NCBI GenBank assembly: GCA_024516035.1
Contig: CM044957.1
Span: forward strand, 19,987,031 to 20,051,030
Origin: Bactericera cockerelli
Taxonomy: Eukaryota; Arthropoda; Insecta; Hemiptera; Triozidae
Direction of reading: 5' to 3'
DNA: 64,000 bases
Made by a program: the position numbers and the translations under genes. The notes below the pieces were generated by a model. That model was not told the DNA's origin, ran no database searches, and saw nothing but the letters and a program-made list of their open reading frames with translations. Each line of letters opens with the position of its first letter. Within the stretch, counting starts at the first letter, position 1. Shown piece by piece: positions 30,281-40,049 of this stretch.

Positions 30281-30480
30281 TCAGGAACAAAAAGATATGG
30301 GTTTGATGGCAGAGATTGCCTCAGGCAATAATCACGGCCTTTGTCAATATTATTCTTTTTAATAAAGAGTTAATATTATTAGTTTTATCATATAACAATC
30401 CAAAAGCTGTTTCAATCCAAAGCCAAGGGTTAACCCCTCGGCACAGTGGTCAAATAACAATGCGTCTGTCACAGCTGGAT
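30281..30480 (+). repeat. LINE 3' end remnant
   Basis: GGCAGAGATTGCCTCAGGCAATAATCACGGCC corresponds to GGAAGAGATTGCCACAGGCAATAACCCCGCC at 59291, and AATAAAGAG follows as in that copy. Written in parts these are GAGATTGCC, CAGGCAATAA and ACGGCC. 5'-truncated and non-coding. Confidence 0.55.
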
Positions 30481-31301
30481 AATTCCACACTAAAAAAAAA
30501 CATAAAATTAAAATTTAATTATTCCATTAGCGTCATTTCTATCCGGAGCACGCAAAGTGCCACCGAGAGTCGCCTGGACCTGTAACATATTGACAACATG
30601 CTATGCGGATGTGTCGCTAACACGATGTTTCCATCATGTAAGATCCATGTACTCGGAGCGTTTGAACTTTTCTCGAAAATTATTCCCCCGAAAGTTCTGT
30701 GCTTGGCAACACATGGCAGTTGACAGGAGCACGTTTTTAATGATGTTGTCATTGTTGTGTTGAGCTACATATGTGACTGATTTGGCAGTCTGGAAAATCT
30801 GAACATTAAATATCTATACAGTGTTTTTTTTTGTACAAAATAGGGGAATGTTGCCTATATCGCACCACTTTTTTGTCAATACAAAATATTTCACTACAAA
30901 ACTGTTAAATCTTAACTGCTATTGAATATTTAGACACAATCTTCATTGAATTGAGAACCTAAATATTTTATCAAAGAGGCTAGAAGACCTTTCTTTAAAA
31001 GTTAGAGACGATTTTGTACAAAGTTCCAAATGGAGCTAATTAGCAAACAACTTGCCCGGATCGCATTTTATCTATGTCTTAAATCTGACCATATTCCTAT
31101 CACGTACTCTTATGCACTTAGAGATACATATTTAACTGAGGAGATAATCACTCAAAACTCTATCGAGGTTGTTATTCAATATTATTTCAAGGTCTACTTC
31201 AGATTCTTAAATAAAATAACCTGTATTTAATTGCATTTAAATATTCTACATGAAAATTTTACTTCATTTAATATATTGTTCATCAATTTTTTTTCTATGT
31301 T

Positions 31302-31336
<35 letters not shown>

Positions 31337-32849
31337 TTACAAATAAGTCTTGTCTTCTTACAAATAAGTCTTGTCTTCTCATTATGCTTAATGAAAAATA
31401 TTAAAAAATATATATATTTAAAATATTTTTTTTTAGTTGATTACACCGTTATTTCTAAAATAATTTTTAATAAATGCCCTTTAACTATCATTATTATTTT
31501 CTTATTCAACATCACAAAACTTTTAACTTGATAAGTCATATGTGTAAGTTCGAGTTGAATTTATTTTAACCATAAAAAATTCAAAGGAAAAATTTTAATT
31601 GGAAAATTGATGAAAAAAATCAAAATTTTATGAAGAATCTGAATAAGCAAAAAAATTCAGATCGATCCATATGGGAATGTTGCATAAATGCCTATATCGC
31701 ACCACTTTTTACTTTCTATTATCTATAAGATATAGAAAGTATTGTTTTCGATCGGTTTTTTTCGAAACTGAGCTGATAACATTTCTTGACGAATTAGTCA
31801 AAAACACACACCATTTGATAAGAATTACATTTTTTTAAGTTTGGAAATTCTAATCAAGTCTGCCATGGATTCAGACGAATTAGACTCGAACACAAACATA
31901 AAACTAACAATAAAAGGAAACCAAAAATGCCTTGATTACCTGAAAGAAATAGAAATATATAAGAAAATTTAAAATGAAAACCGCAGACCACCTAATAAGA
32001 ATACAAAGACCGAAAACACTACTTTCTAATACCTCATAGGTAAACTTTAAGTGGGTATTAGAGGTGAAGACAGAAAGAAAACCTAGTTTTTTCGGTGGTG
32101 CAGAATTCAGACCCGAAAAGATGAACGGCAATGCCTCATTGTTTAAAGTAGGATTAGAAAAAATAAATACCTATCGGGCCATGCCTCGGGCTTTAACTCG
32201 AGTGCGCACAGTTTTTTTTCGAGGCTGCTAAAATTGAATTATTAGTAGTTTTGCAGATATAGGTAGGTACTGAGTGAAATTTTGTTAGTAACTACCTGAT
32301 GCCTAGTCTACTTAAATGTGTATTATGTATCTAGGTACAACACAGGAAAAGTCATTTAACATTTTCCAGATTGAAAAATTGCGTAAAACATAAGTTCAGT
32401 ATTTTCTTTGAAAAAGCTCTCTGTTGAGAGTTAAATATTTTACCTACAAAGGTTCGTGAATTTGTAGGTAAGTATGTATGAGTCCATTATCTACCACGCT
32501 ATGAACTTAACTATTATACTGCATCATAGAAAACTGTAAGATGAATTTTAAATAAAAATGAAATACTTTATAACAATATAGTTGATGATAAGAATTAAAA
32601 CCCGCGAGCTCTGTCTTCAGTAAGGTAGTGGTAGAAAAAGAAATAAATAAAATTACGATTCGTCTCGTATCGTAATCGAAAGATTTTTTTAAAAGAAAAT
32701 CTATTTAATTCATCCCAATTGGAACATGAGTACATGACTCAAGATATAGACTTTAGAACCAGAGTTTTATTTATTACAAAATGAATATTGAATTCAAACT
32801 AAAAGACTGTATATAAAAATTGTGTCCTGAGGAAGTCTCGAACTCTTAC
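30481..32849. other. No confirmed gene; T-rich tract
   Basis: The segment 30530-30765 is less AT-rich and open in two frames (plus 30557-30763, minus 30519-30752), but I recognise neither product and see no matching splice sites. A run of Ts spans about 31300-31332. The phrase CCTATATCGCACCACTTTTT occurs near 30855 and 31690, a short dispersed repeat. Any second exon of the 32850 candidate gene should lie here or further left; I could not identify one. Confidence 0.35.
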
Positions 32850-32903
32850 CTGACCGCCGACTATCGTAAATCCAAGCAGGAGAAGAATCTTCGCACGACA
32901 CAT
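32850..32903 (-). CDS. Candidate signal-peptide first exon
   Basis: ATG at 32903 opens MCRAKILLLLGFTIVGGQ, then the frame meets a strong splice donor CAG|GTAAGA at 32850/32849. A basic start, a run of leucines and small residues make a convincing signal peptide. The flanking 150 bases upstream are GC-richer than the surroundings, and a TATA box lies at 33057-33064 on this strand. Insect genes for secreted proteins (for example odorant-binding or cuticle proteins) often begin with such a short exon. No later exon was found, so the product is unknown. It could be chance. Confidence 0.35.
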
Positions 32904-33384
32904 TGGAAACCGGATGGCGAGACCAAATGAGGACCAGGAGCTATTTGGAAAATAATTTATCCCGAGTATTTCTTCTGGTCCAGAGAGACGGTGGGAGCAT
33001 GCGTTTGGAACGGCGGAAATTCAAAGGCAAAGCGCGACTTATCAAATTTCAAAAGCTATTTATAAATTTCAAATGGCGATAAACTTTTTTTTACATATAA
33101 TTTTTCTGGGACATGGTGTCACCAAAAGAGTGGAACTGATTGTAAACAGGGGTTTATTTTCGTAGACAGAAGATTAAATTTGTTAGACAAAATTTTTCGT
33201 CCCTTCTTAATTTTCCCCCATTGAACACAATTTAATTTAAGACATCATGTAGGCAATATTTCTAAATATCTTTTTTAGAAAGCAAGTAAACCGGAGAAAT
33301 TAATAAAAAGTGACTTTCTATACAATACCATTTCAACATTTAGGTATCTAAAAGAGATCGGACCAAGTTGAGGATGCAATAATA
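32904..33384. other. Candidate leader and upstream spacer
   Basis: Holds the candidate 5' leader (32904-33030) and AT-rich sequence beyond. Nothing else recognised. Confidence 0.35.
33057..33064 (-). promoter_or_regulatory. TATA box for the 32850 candidate exon
   Basis: TATAAATA on the minus strand, 154 bases before the candidate ATG. A start about 30 bases on would give a leader of roughly 125 bases. Confidence 0.3.
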
Positions 33385-33760
33385 TTGGGTGCATCACGAT
33401 TCGTCTCAAAAAGAAATAAAGTTACCGCACGATTCGTCTCCAAACGTTACCTCAAACATCAATTTTTTTGGAAATGGGCTTGCTGGGCACACCATATTGC
33501 TAGGACAAAAAACAAAAATAGGTCTACACAAACAAATGGAGATGGAACACTACGGAAAGAAAAAGAGCACCATACGCAAGACAAATTGCAGGATGTTGGT
33601 ATTTGTATACTAACTGCCCAAGATTAAGAAAAATTGAAAACTTTAAAACAAAATTATACATATAGCATCAAATTATACACCCAAAGGGTTGGGTGGAAGA
33701 GATTGCCATAGGCAATAACCCCGCCCTTTAGTTAGGAGATACATTCATAATTATATATTT
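33385..33760 (+). pseudogene. RTE/Jockey-type LINE C-terminus and 3' end, decayed
   Basis: The plus frame at 33385-33627 contains W-x-WACWAHHIART followed by charged residues and T-L-R-K-E-K, a decayed form of the WAGHIAR ... W-x-PR-x-GKR-x-RGRP pattern found at the C terminus of many RTE-type LINE polymerases. Immediately after come GGTTGGGTGGAAGAGATTGCC and GGCAATAACCCCGCCC, the LINE 3' sequence also at 59291 and 30300. Frameshifted and 5'-truncated. Confidence 0.6.
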
Positions 33761-34970
33761 TTCTATTATTTTTCCTTTTTACTGTAGGTACATATTGTTT
33801 CCATTTTTTCATTGTTATAATAATTATTTGTACTGTACATATGTCTTTCATATCCAATATAGAATCTAATAATAACATCATAATTGTAAAGGAGGCCACA
33901 TCTTGAAAGATTGAATAGGCTGTAAAATTATGATTATAGGATTGAATAGCGCAAGAAGGTAGACTTGAATTTGTCCCATGATCAGATCTGAGGAAACTTT
34001 TATTTTGAGGTAAATAAGTTTCTTTTAAAATCCAAACTTACAGAACAGTGTTTGTTTCTACATCAATTCAGCGATAATGATTCTTTCAGTGAAAAGCGAC
34101 GATGCAACCTACACGAAGTAGATAATTATTTCCATCCCTGACTTATGGGACACAAGGGATTTAGATGAAAAAAAAAAACTGTCTTTACTCTACCCAATCT
34201 CATTTTCTGATAATGACGTTATTACATGTTTAGTGTATCTCAATAGTATGTTAAAAAATAATTTAAATGTTTTTTTTTTTTTTTTTTTTCAGGGTGTCAA
34301 TTTTTTCTTTTAGTAACATGTGTGCGTTTTCTCAAATTAAAAAATCTTTTTCTTATTTATATCGGTATTTACACTTAAACATTTTGTTCCCCGTCTTACT
34401 CCGCCTCCCCTGGTTCATTTGTAAGCCATATTAATGATGGGTCAGGGGGTTAAAAGGGTTAAAGATCCTTCAGCCCTAGAAAGGAGTAATGGGTACCCTA
34501 GGGTTACCTAAATCAAAATTTGAACACCCAGCAGCTTTGCAGCATTCCTACCCATATATGAGAAGTGGGAGAGATCAGGGAAGTAAATTATTTTTAATGA
34601 GATAAAACTGAAATGAGGATTGTGTCATATTTCACTTATATTATACTCACACGGGGTGGTGTTACGACTTTTTTCTCTTTAAAAATCAAAGCTCACATTT
34701 TTCTTCTCTAACTAATTAGTGACAGTCATGTTTGGAACTCAATTCTTGTCCTCATAATCTGAATATAGATGAATTAGGTACTCACAAACTAGAATACAAC
34801 ATTTCTAAATATTCTAAGGCTCCACAGTTCCAGGTTTATATTATTACCAAGGTTAAGCAACGTCGAACGTCGAACGTGGAGTCATGTCACTTGAAAAGTT
34901 TCGTCACTATTATTTTTCATATTTTTGTACGTTGTCTGTCACAAGTCATAACTCTTAGGAAGTCATAATC
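33761..34970. other. No gene; possible old 5S-like head
   Basis: AT-rich, with a T run at about 34270-34290. At 34848-34890, CCAAGGTTAAGCAACGTCG followed by a tandem CGAACGT and GGAGTCATG resembles 5S positions around CACCGAAGTTAAGCAACGTC, perhaps a very old SINE head. No exon recognised. Confidence 0.35.
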
Positions 34971-35169
34971 CATTTCACAAATTTAAGTGTAATATTTTTT
35001 GCCCCCCATTAAATAAGGAAGAATAGGTAGGTACCTACCGCAGATATATTACAAAAACGTCTATTAATTTTTCCTGGGCTTTTGAAAGCTACAACAATAC
35101 CAAGGAGGGTAGGTATAGCTACTCTGGAAAAGACATCAAAATACATAATATAAAATGTACTAATGTTTA

Positions 35170-35875
35170 AAAGAGAAAAACCCTGCCAATTATGGACACA
35201 ATACTTTCTCGTGATTCGTTCACATACCCTTGGCAATTTTGAGATTTTATTCTAAATCATCAGAATCTCCAAATCTTCGAAACCGATTTTTTTCAAATTT
35301 GTTTTATATGGTAGTTTACCGTTACTAATAGATACATTCTAGATTCAACAAAAATTCTGTAACGAGAATTTGAAGACCTTATTTTTGTACTATTTTGTCC
35401 AAGATTTCGGATTTTCTCAATTATCAGAGCTCAATAATCTTATATCATAAAAAAAATAAAATGCACTATTTAAAACACTAATATGCATGTACAAACAAAA
35501 TTTCATCAAAATTGGATGTGTCGTGAACAACAGATATAAGCGTACGAGTTAGAAGGTCAGCCGCATGGTCTCAATCTCCAAAAGACCGCTAGTGCGAAGT
35601 TGATGAATTTAAAATGGGACCATCTACAATACGTCTCCAATATGTGTCATGTGTATCTACAAAATTTCATTGAAATCCATTCACGTATTCAGTAGTTTCT
35701 AAGATTTGCGCGTTACAAGGATTGTATTTAACAGACCGAGCGACAGACTCAAAACCATAACATCCAGATATATGAAGAAGGAAAAAATCGAAATCGGAGT
35801 AAGAAAAAAAATGACACAAAAACGAACACAATACTTCCGATTTCTAATATTAGAAATTTATCGGAAGTAATTAAT
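35170..35875 (+). mobile_element. CACAATACTT-family element, near full length
   Basis: Left end GCCAATTATGGACACAATAC (about 35183) and right end GAACACAATACTTCCGATTTC (about 35823) share CACAATACTT in the same orientation. Internal landmarks include GTTTTATATGGTAG, AGAGCTCAATAAT, GGTCAGCCGCATGGTCTC, AATGGGACCATCTACAATACG, GAGA/AAGATTTGCGCGTTACAAG and ACAGACCGAGCGACAGAC. Non-coding. Same landmarks as 36935-37560. Confidence 0.7.
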
Positions 35876-36060
35876 TATTTGGAATATGGCAGAAGAGAGA
35901 AAGGTAAAATATAAATGAAAAGAGACGGAGAGTAAGAGTGAGACTGAAAGAAGACTGAAAGAGAAAGACAGTGAAGAGAGACAGAAAAGGTAAAAAGATA
36001 AAGAAGATGAACATAGAGAGAAAAGAGGGCAAGGGGGAAGACAAGAGTAAGAGGGTCCTG
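35876..36060. repeat. Purine-rich (GAAA/GAGA) low-complexity tract
   Basis: About 180 bases almost wholly A and G on the plus strand. The Ser-Leu-rich minus-strand frame is an artefact. Confidence 0.85.
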
Positions 36061-36533
36061 CTGTCATTTTCAATTAATTTTCATTATTTCGTAGAGAAAA
36101 GATAAGTTTCTTCACTGCTAGGCGGTAATTGTCATCATCATCATCAAGAATTTCTGAAATCACAGAAACGTATTTTGGTAGTAATTTTTGGATGCGACAC
36201 AATAATGTTCGCTTTCTGCAAAATATCGTAGAAAGCCATAGGCCATAGGTAATGTTGCACTTTTCTTTTATTCATGTTTAAGGTTTTATTCCATAACCTT
36301 TGTTGTTTTAAGGGAGAACTCTTCATGTTAGAAAAAATAATTTAAGAATAAAGTAAATTTAGAACTCAAATTAATTTTTTTGCAAATAAATATCTGTTAT
36401 TCTGATTTTATAGATCCGCTAGATAAGTAGGTACCTACAATAGAGCAAACCGTCAACATTTAAGGGATAACATCCAAAATTGCAAATTAAGACTTTCTAA
36501 CTTTTTTTTACTAAAAAAATTACCTCGTCAGCC
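36061..36533. other. No gene recognised
   Basis: AT-rich, with a short (CAT)n tract at 36133-36145. Confidence 0.45.
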
Positions 36534-36800
36534 GACCTCCGTGGCTCAGTGGTTTAGAGCATTGGTTACTGACCCGGCTGTTGCGGGTTCTAATCCCGGC
36601 TGGAGCGAAAATTTCTGACCGAAATTTTCCGTTTCCAGAATGGCACGGTTGTAAAGGTAAAGTGCCCTGAAGTAATAAGAAGGCGGTTCCGGGGCACATT
36701 TACCTTAAAAAAAGTTATTTTTAAGTCTAATTTGAAAATAATGATTGTATTGTTTATGTTCTGAAGGCGATTAACGTCGCGTCGCTTTTAACTGAAAAAA
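36534..36800 (+). mobile_element. tRNA-derived SINE (T3 family)
   Basis: Head GACCTCCGTGGCTCAGTGG with A box GTGGCTCAGTGGTTTAGAG and B box GCGGGTTCTAATCCCGGC, closely tRNA-like for about 70 bases. The body has GACCGAAATTTTCCG, GGCACGGTTGTAAAGG and GGTTCCGGGGCAC, and the end has GGCGATTAACGTCGC then CTTTTAACTG, similar to the GACGTTAAAC end of the 5S SINEs. The acceptor stem does not pair fully, so I do not call a tRNA gene. Confidence 0.75.
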
Positions 36801-36934
36801 TAAAGTAGGTAAATGTTTGATTTTTTAAAAATGTGCATATTCTCATTTACCACAAAAACGGAGAGAGATTGAATAGAATGTTTCATAGTCATCATTTTAT
36901 TGTCAACTAAAGGAGACAAAATGCATTTGAAAAA

Positions 36935-37560
36935 TACACTGCCAATTATGGACACAATACTTTCTCGTAATCAAATTTTTCAACTTTTATTATCGCTAGA
37001 ATCAGAGATTTTGTAATGTATCACTTTTAATTACAAAAGTTCACAACTGATTCTCTTCAAATTTGTTTTATATGGTAGATTACCGTTTTTCTACATTCCA
37101 AGTCCCACTAAGAATTCTATATCGGCAAATTGTAGACCTTATTTTTGCACTTTTTTGTCAAATATTTTGGATTTTCTTACATATTAGAGCTAAATCATAT
37201 TTTATTAAAAAATAATTACAAATGCACTACTATGTAAAACACCAATACGCATATACATGAAAAACTTCATCAAAATCGAGTGTACGGTTCAAGAGATATT
37301 AGCGTTTAAGTAAAATATTAGAGGTCAGGTGCATGGTCTCTATCTCCAAGAACTTCTAGTGCAAGGTTGATGAAATTAAAATGAGACCATCAACAAAACG
37401 TCTTCTATATGTGTGCAAAATTTTGTTGAAATCCCTTTAGTAATATCTGAGATTTGCGCGTTACAAGGTATGTATTTAATAGATCGAGAGACAGACTTTT
37501 TTTTACATAAACGAACACAATACTTCCGATTTTTAATATTAGAAATATCTCGGAAGTAAT
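36935..37560 (+). mobile_element. CACAATACTT-family element, second copy
   Basis: Same order of landmarks as 35170-35875: CCAATTATGGACACAATAC at the left, GGTCAGGTGCATGGTCTC and GAGATTTGCGCGTTACAAGG inside, and GAACACAATACTTCCGATTT with CGGAAGTAAT at the right. The two copies lie in tandem orientation about 1.1 kb apart with the T3 SINE between. Confidence 0.7.
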
Positions 37561-38504
37561 ATGAGAAGATAAACATCGTTTATCCAACTTACTGAGAGAA
37601 TCATATTTATTATGAACATATTATTTACGTAGTGTATAAAGAGGAGAACGAGATACAGTTAAACTTTATCATCGCCTGAGGACACAAAATCCAAAAGTCA
37701 AAATGAAATCTATTTCCAGGCTTCTTTTGAAGACTCTTTTTGTTGCAATGGAAGTCAAATAAATGTGAAAAGTATACTCATCTATAAAGGAATGTTTACA
37801 CACCCAGTGCCTAGAATAGGGGATAAGGCTGATCATAACAAATTTGCAACTTATTGAAAGTTCACTACCTAAATAAAAATACTTCTCAGCTCCACTCGTG
37901 TGCATCCCGGGGATAAAATAAAAGACCACGGCTATTTCATTTTAAGGGTATCTATACTTATTTTAGATGCTTGGGGTTGGGGCGACTTTATTTTGCCGGG
38001 TTTTTATTGGAAATTTCGGGGGGGGGGTGGTTTGTCTTCAAACTCTCTCCCCCCCCCCCCCCCTTCCTATGCCACTGACTATAAGTAGGTACACCAATGT
38101 ACGGATGGATAGTTCAAGACTAGAGGTCCCAGGTCGATTTTTTTAAATAGGAAACTCCACTTTAATTTTTTTTTGTCTTATTTTTAGAAGTATTTTGGCG
38201 AAAACAAGACAAATTTATCTTACACAAAAAAATAATGACCGGGGTTTATCATACATCACTAGAGAAGATAAAATCACTTACCTTTTTGGAGAACCTTGAA
38301 CTGATACTTTGAACTTTCGAAGCCTGCCTATATTTTTTGGTATAAGATAAATTTGTTTTGTTTTTGCCAACGTACAAGTATAAAAGTAAGGCGAAAAAAA
38401 TCCAAAGTGGTGTGTCCTATTTCAAAAAATCGACCTGGGGCTTCTAGCCCTTAGATGGGGCCGACACCTGAAAATTAAAAGTTCTCCCCACAAGTAATTT
38501 TTAG
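37561..38504. other. No gene; inverted GC-run repeat pieces
   Basis: At 38010-38075, a G run, then a C run, then CCTATGCCACTGACTAT resembles the 8816-8964 repeat. At 38095-38460 two similar passages (AGGTCCCAGGTCGATTTTTT... and ...AAAAATCGACCTGGGGCTTC) are inverted copies, flanking ~290 bases: a likely small inverted-repeat element at about 38120-38442. Confidence 0.5.
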
Positions 38505-38700
38505 TTTCCTTATCCTATAATAAGGAATTTATTGTATTCGTCAAAAGTTTGACCTACCCAGTTTTTCACATTTCTGAACGAATCATAGCCTCAGGATACC
38601 AAAAAAGTTGTTTTTAGCCATTGGTCCGTGCGTCTGTCTGGCTGTCAACAAGATATATCGAGAACGGTAAGAGCTACAGACTAGACATTTGGTTGATCTT
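38505..38700 (+). repeat. Second copy of the 3598 repeat
   Basis: Shares TCCTTATCCTATAATAAGGAA, GACCTACCCAGTTTTTCACA, CAGGATACCAAAAAAGTTG, TTGGTCCGTGCGTCTGTCTG and GAGAACGGTAAGAGCTA with 3598-3810 but lacks the TG expansion. Confidence 0.75.
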
Positions 38701-38956
38701 ATGTAGATTAGATCTAGTAGGTAGATCTTATGTAGATTATAATTATGTATACTGTATACTCAGGGTGACCAAATATTTTTGGGGCCAAAGCGGGACGCGG
38801 CCCATTTTCGCGTTACGGGGGCCCGGGGGGGGGGGGGGTTCTGACGTGAAAACTTATAAAGAGTCTATTTAACAGTATAACAGTGTAGACTAGCTCCCAT
38901 GACTTAATGGTTACTGCACTAGTCTTGTACGCCGTTTCAAACCCTGGTGGGGGCAA
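38701..38956. other. G run and decayed tRNA-like head
   Basis: A G run lies at 38824-38838. At 38890-38950, CTCCCATGACTTAATGGTTA, CTAGTCTTG and GTTTCAAACCCTGG form a tRNA-like A and B box pair, probably an old SINE head broken by the LINE that follows. Confidence 0.4.
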
Positions 38957-39713
38957 TAACTTGTTACCGAGCACAACGAGAAGCTATAGAGGCATTGTCA
39001 ATAGCGACCCAGTGTCAGTATGAAGGTAGAAATAGGATTAATTTCGAGGGCTCCGGAGATTACCGGACGAGGATACTCAGCCTCCCTGACGAGGATGGAT
39101 CGTGTCTCGATTGTGGGCGATCAGACACGATACCCCACCGCATAATGATATGTCCATCATATGCGGGTGTCAGAGTGAGGCTGAGAAGTGTCCTGATGCT
39201 GGAGGACGATGCAGAGATCGTCCTCAGCCAGATCCCCGATTGCTGTCAAGCTTGGAGGCTGCTTGAGGAGTTCAGCCAACCTGGCGAAGGACTCAGGTCA
39301 ACCTGAAAGCGGCAGCTGTACTCTGCAAACGCTTGTGGCCGTATACACCCTTTTGTCAAGCTGGGCCTGTCCACAGGGCTCATGCTGGGAGGGCGTCAAT
39401 GCGGCCACTGGAGGGATAGCTCCCATACACACCACTTCCCAGAGGCGGCCAGAGCACACTCATCCGTTAAGTGGGGTCTGAATTAAGTAGGGCTCCGCTG
39501 GATGAGTGTAAAGCCCGAGCCGTCCCGAAGTAGGGAGATTTTGTTGACCGTCGCCCCGCCACTCTGGCGGGGTGGTTTCTGACGACCCAAAAACATTCGA
39601 GACAAGCGTACCATTGTCTGCCGTGTGGACGGTCGAGGCTTAAGTGCCAGGTACATCCCGCAAGGGAAGGGTCTTGTTCCCCGAGGATTAATAAGATTTG
39701 AAATTGAAAAAAA
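38957..39713 (+). pseudogene. LINE C-terminus with zinc motif and 3' UTR
   Basis: The plus frame 38957-39304 ends with a C-L-D-CGRSDT-x-x-H-x-x-x-x-CPSY-x-x-x-R segment, the C-x2-C ... H ... C cluster that closes the ORF2 protein of R1/Jockey-type LINEs. A related frame continues to 39484. A GC-rich 3' untranslated region follows and ends in a poly-A run at about 39707. The reverse transcriptase and endonuclease are absent (5' truncation), as usual for LINE copies. It is better preserved than the other LINE pieces here. Confidence 0.75.
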
Positions 39714-40049
39714 AATCTGGCGTTAGCTCACTGAAAATTTGGTCGCGAAATTTAAATTCACATTCTGTGCGTTAAAATACATTTAAAACCATGGAAAATG
39801 ATTTTTTTAGGTTTAATCTTTTTCTTCAAAACATCACAAACATTATGAATTCGGCTCATTGGAGTAATACCGGTTTGATAGCCCTTGCGTGTTTCTGAGT
39901 GACTCTTGTGGACTTTTCAGGTAAAAAAAAAATCACTTCAAAGTAACATTGACATGCACTCAGGAATAGTAAAGTTCATTGATTTAATAAGTCACAGTCC
40001 TATATTTAACACATATTTGAGTTTTTTCCAAAACAGTCGAAAAGTACGC
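39714..40049. other. No gene recognised
   Basis: AT-rich sequence leading into the tandem array. Nothing recognised. Confidence 0.45.

Noticed and set aside
30519..30763. Exon on either strand
   Set aside because: Open on both strands and less AT-rich, but neither product is recognisable and no matching splice sites were found.
36534..36610. Functional tRNA gene
   Set aside because: A and B boxes are good, but the acceptor stem does not pair and a SINE body follows directly. The same holds for the tRNA-like heads at 9989, 18394, 25548, 60017 and 60405.
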